A stretch of 64,000 nucleotides of DNA from Xenophilus sp. E41 (GCF_003671765.1 NZ_QPIB01000011.1:136984-200983), one strand, 5' to 3'. Shown: positions 29,893 to 37,726, numbered from the stretch's first letter. Notes: a model not told the origin generated them from the letters alone. A program made the numbers and translations.

Positions 29893-29923
29893 AGAAAGGC
29901 GCCTGCGGGCGCCTTTTGTTTTT
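29893..29923 (+). terminator. Rho-independent terminator after aspS
   Basis: aaaggcgcc-tgcg-ggcgccttt hairpin (about 29895-29916) followed by tgtttttgg. It separates the DUF502-aspS unit from the toxin-antitoxin pair downstream. Confidence 0.85.
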
Positions 29924-29957
29924 GGTGCACGGCAGTGCGACGGGGGTGGGGTAGTGG

Positions 29958-29974
29958 ATGGCTAAAATAGCCAT
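29958..29974. promoter_or_regulatory. Palindromic operator of the toxin-antitoxin pair
   Basis: Perfect inverted repeat atggcta-aaa-tagccat, 20 bp before the antitoxin ATG and overlapping a taaaat -10-like box. Position and symmetry fit autoregulation by the Phd-type antitoxin. Confidence 0.6.
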
Positions 29975-29993
29975 TCATCCCGCAGGAGCCACC

Positions 29994-30263
29994 ATGCAGA
30001 TCACCGCCACCGAAGCCAAGAACCGTCTGGGCTACTACCTCGCGCAGGCCGAGCGCGAGCCCGTCCATGTGCTGAAGAACGACCGCGTTGCCGCCGTCCT
30101 CATTTCCGCGGCGCGCTATGCAGAGTTGGAGTCGCTGGCCCAGCAGAAGTCCATGGCCGAGCGGCGCCAGGCGTTCGACGAGCGCCATGGGGCGTGGATC
30201 GAAGCGCAGAACGCGCTGGTCGACAAGATCGGTGTGTTCGGCGAATCGCTGCGGCCTTGGTGA
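29994..30263 (+). CDS. Phd/YefM-type antitoxin with CcdA-like C-terminus
   Basis: 89 residues from the ATG at 29994, preceded by caggag. Residues 1-50 are a Phd/YefM DNA-binding domain (MQITATEAKNRLGYYLAQAE ... VLKNDRVAAVLISAARYAEL). The C-terminal tail, ending DKIGVFGESLRPW, instead resembles the toxin-binding tail of CcdA, which also ends in Asp/Glu-Arg-x-Trp after an Asn/Gly-Phe stretch. That agrees with the partner toxin being CcdB-like. Expected to neutralise the toxin and repress its own promoter at the palindrome. Confidence 0.85.
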   Translation: MQITATEAKNRLGYYLAQAEREPVHVLKNDRVAAVLISAARYAELESLAQQKSMAERRQAFDERHGAWIEAQNALVDKIGVFGESLRPW

Positions 30264-30270
30264 TGCAGCG

Positions 30271-30588
30271 ATGGCGCAGTTCGAGGTCCATGCGAATCCG
30301 GTCAAGGCGCAGCGAGATGAGATCCCATGGTGCGTCGATATCCAGACCGACATGCTGGCCGGCTTGGCAACGCGGCTCGTCATCCCTCTTGCCTTGCGCC
30401 GGCACGCGCCGCCAGGCTCGCCGCACCGGCTGTGTCCCGTCGTGCCGTGGGAAGGCGATTCCTTTGTCGCCTTGCCACATTTGACAACGCCGTTCCGCGT
30501 CAAGGACCTGGGCCCAGCGCTGGGTAGCGTGCGTACGCACGCCGGTGATCTTGTGGCCGCCAGCGACGCGCTGATGAGCGGCGTGTAG
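30271..30588 (+). CDS. ccdB: CcdB-family toxin
   Basis: 105 residues, close to the 101 of F-plasmid CcdB, whose layout it follows: MAQFEVHANP at the start, WCVDIQTDMLAGLATRLVIPL matching the VDVQSDIID...RRMVIPL block, then PVVPWEGDSFVALPHLTT and a short C-terminal helix ending in GV (CcdB ends WGI). CcdB poisons DNA gyrase by trapping cleaved DNA; the C-terminal Trp-Gly-Ile needed for poisoning is here Ser-Gly-Val, so potency or target could differ. Starts 7 bp after the antitoxin; its stop overlaps the nudB start. Confidence 0.85.
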   Translation: MAQFEVHANPVKAQRDEIPWCVDIQTDMLAGLATRLVIPLALRRHAPPGSPHRLCPVVPWEGDSFVALPHLTTPFRVKDLGPALGSVRTHAGDLVAASDALMSGV

Positions 30589-31055
30589 TGGCGGACCGCC
30601 CCTTCAAGATCCCCGAATCGGTGCTGGTGGTCATCCACACGCCCGCGCTCGAGGTGCTGCTGATCGAGCGTGCCGACACACCCGGCTTCTGGCAGTCCGT
30701 GACCGGCAGCAAGGACAGCGAGGACGAGCCCCTGGCGCTCACGGCCGCGCGCGAGGTGTTCGAGGAGACCGGCTTCGACTGCCGCATCGGCACAACGCTG
30801 GCCACGGGCCTGCGCGACTGGGGCCTCGTCAACCTCTACGACATCTACCCGCGTTACCTGCACCGTTACGCGCCCGGCGTGACGCGCAACACCGAGCACT
30901 TGTTCGGCCTGCAGGTGCCCGAGGCGGCTGCCCCCCGCCTGAGCCCGCGCGAGCACACGGCCTGGCGCTGGCTGCCCTGGCGCGAGGCGGCCGACGCCTG
31001 CTTTTCTCCCTCCAACGCCGAAGCCATCCTCTTGCTGCCACAATTTTCGGCATGA
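30588..31055 (+). CDS. nudB: Dihydroneopterin triphosphate diphosphatase (Nudix)
   Basis: 155 residues (E. coli 150). Removes pyrophosphate from dihydroneopterin triphosphate in folate synthesis, downstream of FolE, whose gene lies 0.9 kb away. FKIPESVLVVIHT and PGFWQSVTGSKD are family marks. The Nudix box has REVFEETGF intact (residues 55-63) but one extra residue between Gly40 and Glu47. Starts with GTG overlapping the toxin stop (TAGTG), so in this genome its translation may depend on the toxin gene. Confidence 0.9.
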   Translation: MADRPFKIPESVLVVIHTPALEVLLIERADTPGFWQSVTGSKDSEDEPLALTAAREVFEETGFDCRIGTTLATGLRDWGLVNLYDIYPRYLHRYAPGVTRNTEHLFGLQVPEAAAPRLSPREHTAWRWLPWREAADACFSPSNAEAILLLPQFSA

Positions 31056-31110
31056 GCGCCGAGCGCATCCACCGCACACCAACCGCGCGCGCGATCGACG
31101 GAGCCTGCCC

Positions 31111-31908
31111 ATGAGCGCCGGGCGCGAAGAGTTGATCGTGCCCGCCGGGGGCGATGCGGATTCCGGTTTCGCGTCGCTGGACACCCTGCGCGTGGCCACC
31201 TACAACATCCACAAGGGCGTGCAGGGCGTCGGCCCGGTACGCCGGCTGGAGATCCACAACCTCGGCCATGCCATCGAGCAGCTCGATGCCGACATCGTCT
31301 GTCTGCAGGAAGTGCGCAAGATGAACCGCCTGGGCGAGCGCCGCTTCGCGCGCTGGCCCGATCAGCCGCAGGCCGACTTCCTGTGCCCCGAGGGCTACCA
31401 CGCGGTCTACGAGACCAATGCCTACACGCGCCACGGCGAGCACGGCAATGCGCTGCTCACGCGCTGGCCGATCGTGCGCCACCGGCACGAGGACATGTCG
31501 GACCACCGCTTCGAACAGCGCGGCCTGCTGCATGTGGAACTGATGCTCGCAGGCCAGCGGGTGCACGCCATCGTCGTGCACCTGGGCCTGATCAAGGGCA
31601 GCCGCGTGCGGCAGATCGCGCAGCTGGGCGAATTCATCCGGCGCGAAGTGCCGAACGACGAGCCGGTGGTGGTGGCCGGGGATTTCAACGACTGGGGTGC
31701 GCGCATGCGCGTGGCGATGAACGCTATGGGCCTGGTCGACATGCCCGGCGCCCGCGCCTTGACCTACCCGTCGCGCCTGCCGCTCACGCAGCTCGATTTC
31801 GTCTATGCCCGCCACCTGCGGCCCGTCTCGCTGCACGTGCCGCGCGGGCGCATCTGGGGCCGCATGTCCGACCACCTGCCGCTGGTGGCCGAATTCGGCC
31901 TGAGCTGA
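31111..31908 (+). CDS. Endonuclease/exonuclease/phosphatase family protein
   Basis: 265 residues. EEP fold with ATYNIHKGVQG (metal Asn), IVCLQEVRK (metal Glu), HGNALLTRWPI, GDFNDWG and the terminal SDHLPLVAEF (catalytic Asp-His). No signal peptide. In Burkholderiales it stands between nudB and often a cardiolipin synthase; the substrate (DNA, phosphoinositide-like or lipid phosphate) is not known. Confidence 0.92.
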   Translation: MSAGREELIVPAGGDADSGFASLDTLRVATYNIHKGVQGVGPVRRLEIHNLGHAIEQLDADIVCLQEVRKMNRLGERRFARWPDQPQADFLCPEGYHAVYETNAYTRHGEHGNALLTRWPIVRHRHEDMSDHRFEQRGLLHVELMLAGQRVHAIVVHLGLIKGSRVRQIAQLGEFIRREVPNDEPVVVAGDFNDWGARMRVAMNAMGLVDMPGARALTYPSRLPLTQLDFVYARHLRPVSLHVPRGRIWGRMSDHLPLVAEFGLS

Positions 31909-31910
31909 TT

Positions 31911-31963
31911 GCTATCGATTTGATAGCTGCTGGCGCCCGATCCATGGGCGCCGGCGGCCCGAA
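31911..31963 (+). repeat. Intergenic repeat family A copy
   Basis: gctatcgatttgatagc hairpin, tgctgg, then gcgcccgatccatgggcgc hairpin and cggcccgaaacg. Clearest copy of the family; it starts 3 bp after the upstream stop codon. Confidence 0.85.
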
Positions 31964-31989
31964 ACGCTCATCAACCGTTCGCTGATACG

Positions 31990-32742
31990 ATGCCCGCCAT
32001 GTTGAGGAAAGCCGACGCCGCCCCGCCGCACGATGCGCCCGGGAACCCCGGAAACGCCGACGAGGGCACGCCCGTGTCCGTCAAGATCCGCGAGCGGATC
32101 CATGCGGCGCGCCAGCGCTACAACGCGAACGACAACATCGCCGAGTTCATCCAGCCGGGCGAGCTCGAGGCGCTGCTCGACGAGGTCGAGGTCAAGATGC
32201 GCGGCGTGCTCGACAGCCTGGTGATCGACCTCGAGAACGACCACAACACCGGCAACACGGCGCGGCGCGTGGCCAAGATGTACGTCAACGAGGTGTTCCG
32301 CGGACGCTACGTGCCCGCGCCCAGCCTGACCGAATTCCCCAACGCCGAGCGGCTCAACGAGCTGATGATCGTCGGCCCGATCACCGTGCGCAGCGCCTGC
32401 TCGCACCACTTCTGCCCCATCATGGGCAAGCTGTGGATCGGCGTGATGCCCAACGAGCACACCAACGTCATCGGCCTGTCGAAGTACGCGCGCCTGGCCG
32501 AATGGGTCATGGGCCGTCCGCAGATCCAGGAAGAGGCGATCGTGCAGCTGGCCGACCTGATCCAGGAGAAGACGCGGCCCGACGGCCTGGCGCTGGTGAT
32601 GGAGGCCGAGCACTTCTGCATGCAATGGCGCGGCGTGAAGGAGACCGACAGCAAGATGATCAACTCGGTCATGCGCGGCGTCTTCCTCAAGGACCCGAGC
32701 CTGCGCCGCGAATTCCTGTCGCTGCTGCCCCGCAAGTCCTGA
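31990..32742 (+). CDS. folE: GTP cyclohydrolase I
   Basis: 250 residues; converts GTP to dihydroneopterin triphosphate, first step of folate synthesis. Signature VRSACSHHFCPIMGKLWIGVMP contains the zinc Cys/His and catalytic His; FCMQWRGVKETDSKMINSVMRG carries the second zinc Cys. The N-terminal ~35 residues are an Ala/Pro-rich extension, and an internal start near SVKIRERI is possible. Product feeds NudB. Lies upstream of a BLUF photoreceptor (30 bp). Confidence 0.96.
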   Translation: MPAMLRKADAAPPHDAPGNPGNADEGTPVSVKIRERIHAARQRYNANDNIAEFIQPGELEALLDEVEVKMRGVLDSLVIDLENDHNTGNTARRVAKMYVNEVFRGRYVPAPSLTEFPNAERLNELMIVGPITVRSACSHHFCPIMGKLWIGVMPNEHTNVIGLSKYARLAEWVMGRPQIQEEAIVQLADLIQEKTRPDGLALVMEAEHFCMQWRGVKETDSKMINSVMRGVFLKDPSLRREFLSLLPRKS

Positions 32743-32772
32743 CCGTCCGTCCGTTTCCCCGAAGGTTCCGCC

Positions 32773-33195
32773 ATGCTCGTCCGCCTGCTCTACGCCAGCC
32801 GTGCCACCGACACCAGTCCCGCGACCATCGAGGCGATCCTCACCCAGGCACGAGCGCACAACACGGCCAACGGCATCACCGGCATCCTGTGCTACGGCGC
32901 CGGCACCTTCCTGCAGGCCATCGAGGGTGGGCGCATGGCCGTCAACGACCTGTACGGCCACATCCAGCGCGACGCCCGCCACAAGGACGTGGTGCTGCTG
33001 CACTACGAGGAGATCATGGAGCGCCGCTTCGGCGGCTGGACCATGGGCCAGGTCAACCTCGGCAAGCTCAATGCGTCGACGCTGCTGAAGTATTCGGAGA
33101 AGGCCACGCTCGACCCCCATGCGGTGTCGGGCAAGGTGTCGCTCGCGCTGCTCGAGGAGCTGATGGCGACCGCGGCGATCGTCGGCCGGACGTGA
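32773..33195 (+). CDS. Single-domain BLUF blue-light sensor
   Basis: 140 residues. FAD-binding BLUF domain: Tyr7 in LLYASRA, Asn30 before GITGILCY and Gln48 in FLQAIEG are the flavin hydrogen-bonding triad that rearranges on blue light; FGGWTMG supplies the usual Trp near residue 94. No output domain is attached, so signalling must go through partner binding as in short BLUF proteins (Slr1694/PixD type). Only 30 bp after folE and so probably co-transcribed; no obvious effector (PixE, EAL, cyclase) is adjacent. Confidence 0.9.
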   Translation: MLVRLLYASRATDTSPATIEAILTQARAHNTANGITGILCYGAGTFLQAIEGGRMAVNDLYGHIQRDARHKDVVLLHYEEIMERRFGGWTMGQVNLGKLNASTLLKYSEKATLDPHAVSGKVSLALLEELMATAAIVGRT

Positions 33196-33227
33196 CGGCC
33201 GCTCGCGGCGCTGCGCGGCACTAGCGC

Positions 33228-34109
33228 ATGCCGCTGTCCGCCTTCGGTCTCATCGTCCTCGCCGGACTCATCCACGCCAGCTGGAACATCGCGGCCAAGA
33301 AGGCCGACGGCGATGCGCGTTTCGCCTTCCAGAGCAGCGCTTTCATGGCGCTGGTGTGGGCACCGGTGGGCCTGTGGCTGGGGTGGTCGGAGCTGCCCCG
33401 CTGGGGCATGCGCGAATGGGGCTTCGTGGCGGCCAGCGGCGTGCTGCACGTCGTGTATTACATCGTGCTGCTACGAGGCTACCGCCGGTCGGACCTGACG
33501 GTGGTGTACCCGCTCGCACGCGGCAGCGGGCCGCTGCTGTCCTCGCTGGTTGCCGTGGTGTTCCTGGGCGAGCGCCTCACCTGGGTCGGGCTGGCCGGCA
33601 TCGTGGGCGTGGTGGGCGGCGTGTTCCTCGTGGCCGGCGGACCGCGCCTGTGGCGCCGCACGCACGACGCGCTGCAGCGCGAGCGGGTGCGCAAGGGCAT
33701 TCGCTACGGCGTGCTGACAGGCACCTTCATCGCCGGCTACACGGTGGTCGACAGCTATGCGGTGAAGATGCTCGCCATGTCGCCGATCCTGCTGGATTAC
33801 ATGGGCAACTTCGTGCGCCTGGGCCTGCTCGCGCCAGCGGTGCTGCGCGACCGGCCGACGGCGGCGCGGCTGTGGCGGGCGCAATGGAAGTACGCGCTGC
33901 TGGTCGCGGCCATCAGCCCGGTGTCCTATGTGCTGGTGCTGTACGCGGTGCAGCAGGCGCCGATCTCGCACGTGGCGCCGGCGCGCGAGGTGTCGATGCT
34001 CTTCGCGGCCCTGATCGGTGGTCACCTGCTGCGCGAGGGCGACCGGCTGCTGCGCGTCGTCGGTGCGCTCTTCATCGCCGCGGGCGTCGCGGCACTCGCG
34101 CTCGGATGA
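33228..34109 (+). CDS. EamA/DMT-family transporter
   Basis: 293 residues, ten membrane segments in two EamA repeats (start PLSAFGLIVLAGLIHASWNI; second half ILLDYMGNFVRLGLL; end LFAALIGGHLLREG). Probable exporter of an amino acid or metabolite; substrate not deducible. Overlaps the DUF429 gene by four bases (ATGA). Confidence 0.9.
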   Translation: MPLSAFGLIVLAGLIHASWNIAAKKADGDARFAFQSSAFMALVWAPVGLWLGWSELPRWGMREWGFVAASGVLHVVYYIVLLRGYRRSDLTVVYPLARGSGPLLSSLVAVVFLGERLTWVGLAGIVGVVGGVFLVAGGPRLWRRTHDALQRERVRKGIRYGVLTGTFIAGYTVVDSYAVKMLAMSPILLDYMGNFVRLGLLAPAVLRDRPTAARLWRAQWKYALLVAAISPVSYVLVLYAVQQAPISHVAPAREVSMLFAALIGGHLLREGDRLLRVVGALFIAAGVAALALG

Positions 34110-34945
34110 CGGCCGTGCCCGCCGGGCCGCTGCTGGGCTGCGACTTCTCGAGTGCGCCGAGCGTGCGCAAACCGATCGTCGTTGCCGTGGGGCGTCTGCG
34201 TGGCGACGACGTGCACCTGGACCGCCTGGAGACCTTCGCCACGCTCGACGCCTGGCAACACTGGCTGGCCGCGCAGCCGGCCTGGGTCGGCGCGTTCGAC
34301 TTTCCCTTCGGCCTGCCGCGCGAGCTGGTGGAAACGCTGGGCTGGCCGCTAGCCTGGGAGGCGTGCATGCTGCACTACGCGTCGCTGCCCCGCGCCGAAG
34401 TTCGCCAGACCTTCGCCGGCTTCTGTGCCGGCCGCCCCGTCGGCGGAAAGTTCGCTCACCGGCGCACCGACGGGCCGGCGGGCGCCAGCACCTCGATGAA
34501 GTGGGTCAACCCGCCCGTGGCCTACATGCTGCATGCCGGCGTGCCGCGGCTGCTCGCTGCCGGTGCGCGGCTGCCGGGCCTCGGCGGCGCGGCAGGGTCG
34601 CATCGCATCGCGCTCGAAGGCTACCCGGGCCTGCTGGCCCGCGAGCTGATCGGGCGCAGGAGCTACAAGAGCGACGACCGCGCGCGGCAGACGCCCGAGC
34701 GTGTCGAGGCCCGCCATGCATTGCTGGAGGCACTGGAGTCCGGCCGGTCGCGTCTGGGCCTGCGCCTGGCGTGCTCCCGCGTGCAGGCGCGGGCGCTGCG
34801 GGCCGACCCCAGCGGCGACCTGCTCGATGCGGCCCTGTGCCTCGTCGAGGCCGCATGGGGCGCCCTGCGGGCGGACAGTCCGGGGCCCGGTTTCGGCCTG
34901 CCGCCGGACCTCGATCCGCTCGAGGGCTGGATCGTCTGCGCCTGA
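34106..34945 (+). CDS. DUF429 family protein (predicted RNase H-like nuclease)
   Basis: 279 residues. DUF429 proteins have an RNase H-like fold; LLGCDFSSAPS supplies the first acidic strand, VGAFDFPFGLPREL the second, and SHRIALEGYPGLLARELIG plus DLLDAALCLVEAAWG the C-terminal active-site elements. Nuclease activity has not been shown for the family. Translationally coupled to the EamA transporter. Confidence 0.85.
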   Translation: MTAVPAGPLLGCDFSSAPSVRKPIVVAVGRLRGDDVHLDRLETFATLDAWQHWLAAQPAWVGAFDFPFGLPRELVETLGWPLAWEACMLHYASLPRAEVRQTFAGFCAGRPVGGKFAHRRTDGPAGASTSMKWVNPPVAYMLHAGVPRLLAAGARLPGLGGAAGSHRIALEGYPGLLARELIGRRSYKSDDRARQTPERVEARHALLEALESGRSRLGLRLACSRVQARALRADPSGDLLDAALCLVEAAWGALRADSPGPGFGLPPDLDPLEGWIVCA

Positions 34946-35073
34946 CGACGCCGGTACGGTTGTCCTACGTTGGCACGCGTCGCACGCGTGCTGGCGGTGG
35001 AATGCTGCTTTCCTAGATTGATGGCAGGTGGTCGACCGGCCGCCCGACACCCTCTCATGGAAAGGAATCCATC

Positions 35074-35271
35074 ATGAACAAGGACCAGGTTTCAGGACGC
35101 GTGGAAGAAGCCAAGGGCAAGCTCAAGGAAGTCGCCGGCAAGGTCACCGGCAACGAGCGGCTCGAGGCCGAGGGCGTGACCGACCAGGCCGCCGGCAAGG
35201 TGCAGAGCACCTACGGCGACGCGAAGAGCAAGGTCAAGGACACGGCGCAGAAGGCCGTCGACAAGCTCTGA
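35074..35271 (+). CDS. CsbD-family stress protein
   Basis: 65 residues, almost entirely the CsbD domain (NKDQVSGRVEEAKGKLKEVAGKVTGNE...). Homologues (CsbD of Bacillus, YjbJ of E. coli) are abundant general-stress proteins. tcctagattg at about 35010-35020 resembles an extended stationary-phase -10 element. First of a stress-type cluster; 29 bp before the BON lipoprotein. Confidence 0.93.
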   Translation: MNKDQVSGRVEEAKGKLKEVAGKVTGNERLEAEGVTDQAAGKVQSTYGDAKSKVKDTAQKAVDKL

Positions 35272-35300
35272 AGACCCACGACAGACAGGGAGTGCTTCCA

Positions 35301-35819
35301 ATGACCACCAGGACCCATCCATCGCTCGAACGTCTGGCCCTTCTGGCCGGCGGTGCCGCGCTGGCACTGGCGCTGGCCGGCTGCGACCGCGCGGACAACA
35401 AGACCGCCGGCCAGCAGCTGGACACCGCCATTGCCAAGACCGAGCAGGCCGCGCGCAATGCCAAGGCGACCACCGAGTCGCTGGCCGCCGACGCCAAGGC
35501 CAAGCTCGACGAGAAGGCCCCGGCGGCCGAATCGGCCGTCAAGGACGGTGCTGCCCGGGCCAGCGAGGCCACCCGTGAGGCAGGTGCCGCGATCGCCGGC
35601 GCGGTGGACGACGCCACCATCACGGCCAGCGTGTCGGCCGGCCTGGCCAAGGACAGCGAGCTCAGCGCCTTGCGCATCGACGTCGACACCAAGGCGGGCG
35701 TCGTCACCCTCAAGGGCCCGGCGCCCAACCTGGCGGCCAAGGCGCGCGCCGAAGAGATCGCACGGGCCGTCAAGGGCGTCAGCCGCGTGGACAACGCGCT
35801 GGAGGTCAGGTCTTCGTGA
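35301..35819 (+). CDS. BON-domain lipoprotein
   Basis: 172 residues. Signal peptide with lipobox LALAGC (Cys about residue 31), an Ala/Lys-rich helical linker resembling LEA-like repeats (residues ~40-110) and a single C-terminal BON domain (DDATITASVSAGLAKDSELSALRIDVDTKAGVVTLKG in substance). Periplasmic, anchored, OsmY-like in role: envelope protection under osmotic stress is the likely function. Ends at a bidirectional terminator shared with the ferritin-like gene. Confidence 0.9.
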   Translation: MTTRTHPSLERLALLAGGAALALALAGCDRADNKTAGQQLDTAIAKTEQAARNAKATTESLAADAKAKLDEKAPAAESAVKDGAARASEATREAGAAIAGAVDDATITASVSAGLAKDSELSALRIDVDTKAGVVTLKGPAPNLAAKARAEEIARAVKGVSRVDNALEVRSS

Positions 35820-35849
35820 ACGGCATGCCGCATCAGCGGCGCCAAAGAG

Positions 35850-35876
35850 AAAGCCCGGCACAGCCGGGCTTTTTTC
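35850..35876. terminator. Bidirectional terminator between BON and ferritin-like genes
   Basis: agcccggc-aca-gccgggct stem with aaa before and tttttt after, so it can work on both strands of this convergent pair. Confidence 0.9.
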
Positions 35877-35895
35877 TGGCGGGAGGGCGACCGGC

Positions 35896-36441
35896 CTACT
35901 TGGCCAGCCAGTCCTTCAATTCGTCCGCGTGCTCTTCCTCGTCGGTCAGGATCTCCTCGAGCATGCGGCGCGTCGTCGGGTCCTTGTCGCCGATCAGCGC
36001 GATCATCTGGCGGTAGCTCTCCACCGCGATGCGTTCGGCCTTGAGGTTGGCACGCACCATGGCCTGCAGGTCCGAGGACTCGTCGTAATCGGCATGGCTG
36101 CGCTCGAGCAGGTGGTTGGGTGCGAAGTCCGGGTCGCCGCCGAGCTGGACGATGCGCTCGGCGATCTTGTCCGCGTGGGCCGACTCTTCGTTGGCATGGA
36201 CCAGGAATTCGTCCGCGATGGCCGGCGACGACACGCCACTGGCGGTGAAGTAGTGGCGCTTGTAGCGCAGCACGCACACCAGCTCGGTGGCCAGGGCGTC
36301 GTTGAGCAGCTTGACGATGTCGTCGCGCCAGGGTCCGTAGCTGGGCGTCACTGCGCCCTCGTCCAGTTCCTTGCCGGCGGCTTCGATGGCACGCTCGTCG
36401 AGCTGCAGGCGCTGGGCGCCTTCGGGTTTGTTGCCGTTCAT
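35896..36441 (-). CDS. Ferritin-like/bacterioferritin-type protein
   Basis: 181 residues. Four-helix ferritin-like fold: LLNDALATELVCVLRYKRHYF (helix A with the first iron Glu), ANEESAHADKIAERIVQLGG (EExxH, helix B), LKAERIAVESYRQMI (helix C Glu) and ILTDEEEHADELKDWLAK (helix D ExxH). Probably iron storage or oxidative-stress protection, Dps/bacterioferritin-like. First ATG at 36441 overlaps the upstream gene (ATGA). Confidence 0.9.
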   Translation of the reverse strand: MNGNKPEGAQRLQLDERAIEAAGKELDEGAVTPSYGPWRDDIVKLLNDALATELVCVLRYKRHYFTASGVSSPAIADEFLVHANEESAHADKIAERIVQLGGDPDFAPNHLLERSHADYDESSDLQAMVRANLKAERIAVESYRQMIALIGDKDPTTRRMLEEILTDEEEHADELKDWLAK

Positions 36442-36893
36442 GGTTCTCGATCCTTTCGTGGGGTGGGTTTCTTGTTGTGCATCAACGTCGTCACCACATC
36501 GGCGACGTCGGAGGTCTTGAGCACCATCGCCAGCAGCGCCGTGGCCGACAGCAGGCGCCACGGCCTCACCAGCGCCAGCACGGCGCCCGTGGCTGCCGCC
36601 GCGAGCATCAGCTGGGCGGGCTGCTCGCGCGCGCGCCGCTCCAGCGCCGGGCGCGCCAGTTGCAGCACGGCGTTGGCGGGGTGTCGCCGCCACCAGCGTT
36701 CGGCGACGCGCCGCCCGAGCGGCAGCCATGGCACCGCCGCCAGCCAGCCAGTGGCCTGGGAGGTGCCTGGCTCGCCGTCAACCGGCGAGTGCGGATCGGG
36801 CGCCGGCGTGTCGCCGGACAACTGCGCCAGCAACGCCGCACGGGAAGCTGCCAGACGTTGCTTCGGACTGGCAGATGGGCGCGGATCAGCCAT
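36438..36893 (-). CDS. Small hydrophobic-C-terminus protein of yqj-type cluster
   Basis: 151 residues with no named domain. Basic, Ala/Pro-rich N-terminal half; [24 protein letters not shown] leads into a hydrophobic segment LMLAAAATGAVLALVRPWRLL, so probably a monotopic or hairpin membrane protein. It stands where YqjK-like or DUF3618-like genes stand beside YqjD/YqjE genes. Overlaps the holin-like gene by 8 bp and the ferritin-like gene by 4 bp. Confidence 0.7.
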   Translation of the reverse strand: MADPRPSASPKQRLAASRAALLAQLSGDTPAPDPHSPVDGEPGTSQATGWLAAVPWLPLGRRVAERWWRRHPANAVLQLARPALERRAREQPAQLMLAAAATGAVLALVRPWRLLSATALLAMVLKTSDVADVVTTLMHNKKPTPRKDREP

Positions 36894-37266
36894 GGGGACG
36901 CTCCTGCAGCGCGCGCAAGGCGCGCACGTCGGCCTGGAACTGCGTGCCCAGGTCGTCGAATCCATGGAAGGACGTCGGCCGCAGGGCGATCCACGCGCCG
37001 ATCGCCGCCAGCGCCACGGCGACGCCTGGCACCACCACCAGCACCCAGGAGAACTGGCCGTGCAGCACGCCGAGCATGACGGCAGTCCCCATGAGGCACA
37101 GCGCGGTCAGTGCACTGACGGCGGCCACCACACCGGCGATGAGGCGAGCCACCACGCCATGGGTGGCGATCGCCAGTTCGTCACGGACCAGGGCGCCGTA
37201 GTTGGCAAGGTGGTCTGCGAGGAGATGCGGATGTCGCAGTGCCGCCGAGAAGAGGGGATGCCACAT
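36886..37266 (-). CDS. Phage holin-superfamily / YqjE-like membrane protein
   Basis: 126 residues from the ATG at 37266. Short amphipathic start, then two adjacent membrane segments (VVARLIAGVVAAVSALTALCLMG and VLVVVPGVAVALAAIGAWIAL in substance) and a charged C-terminus. The architecture matches the holin-like YqjE family that accompanies YqjD, not a phage lysis gene; no phage genes are nearby. Confidence 0.8.
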   Translation of the reverse strand: MWHPLFSAALRHPHLLADHLANYGALVRDELAIATHGVVARLIAGVVAAVSALTALCLMGTAVMLGVLHGQFSWVLVVVPGVAVALAAIGAWIALRPTSFHGFDDLGTQFQADVRALRALQERPHG

Positions 37267-37294
37267 GGCGGCGCTGCGACGGATGGGCGCTCGA

Positions 37295-37672
37295 TCAGTA
37301 GTCGTCGCGGCTGCGGCGGGTGGCCAGCACCAGCAGCGCCGTGATGGCTGCGCCGGCGGCAGCGGCAACCAGCACCGAGCGCACGGGCTGGTCGGCGATG
37401 TAGCGGGTGGTCACCTGGGCGGCTTCGCCGAAGCGTTCCTGCGCGCGCACTCCGGTCTTGGACGCGGCTTCGAGGCCACGCTGGACCGCCTGCTGCACGC
37501 GCGAGGCGATCTGCTCGACCGCCGGCTCCATGTCGCTGCGCAGGCTGCGCACCTTCTGACCGGCCGCATCGACGGCGTTCTGGGCATAGGCACGCGTGCT
37601 GTCCACAGCGTCCTGTGCGGTGCTGCGCAGATCGTCGGCCAGTTGCGAGGGGGTCTTGGCGGTCGAGTTCAT
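37295..37672 (-). CDS. DUF883 (ElaB/YqjD-like) membrane-anchored protein
   Basis: 125 residues. Long amphipathic helix (residues ~10-90; QLADDLRSTAQDAVDST ... VQQAVQRGLEAASKTG) and one C-terminal membrane segment with the family ending PVRSVLVAAAAGAAITALLVLATRRSRDDY in substance. YqjD/ElaB bind stationary-phase ribosomes at the membrane in E. coli, so a stress or hibernation role is likely. Confidence 0.9.
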   Translation of the reverse strand: MNSTAKTPSQLADDLRSTAQDAVDSTRAYAQNAVDAAGQKVRSLRSDMEPAVEQIASRVQQAVQRGLEAASKTGVRAQERFGEAAQVTTRYIADQPVRSVLVAAAAGAAITALLVLATRRSRDDY

Positions 37673-37726
37673 GAAACTTCCTTTGCGATGAACAACAGAG
37701 ATGAAAGGGGTGTTTGCGCTTTGATG

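Noticed and set aside
36886-37266. Prophage remnant because of a holin-like protein
   Set aside because: The protein fits the YqjE-type stress cluster and no other phage gene is nearby.
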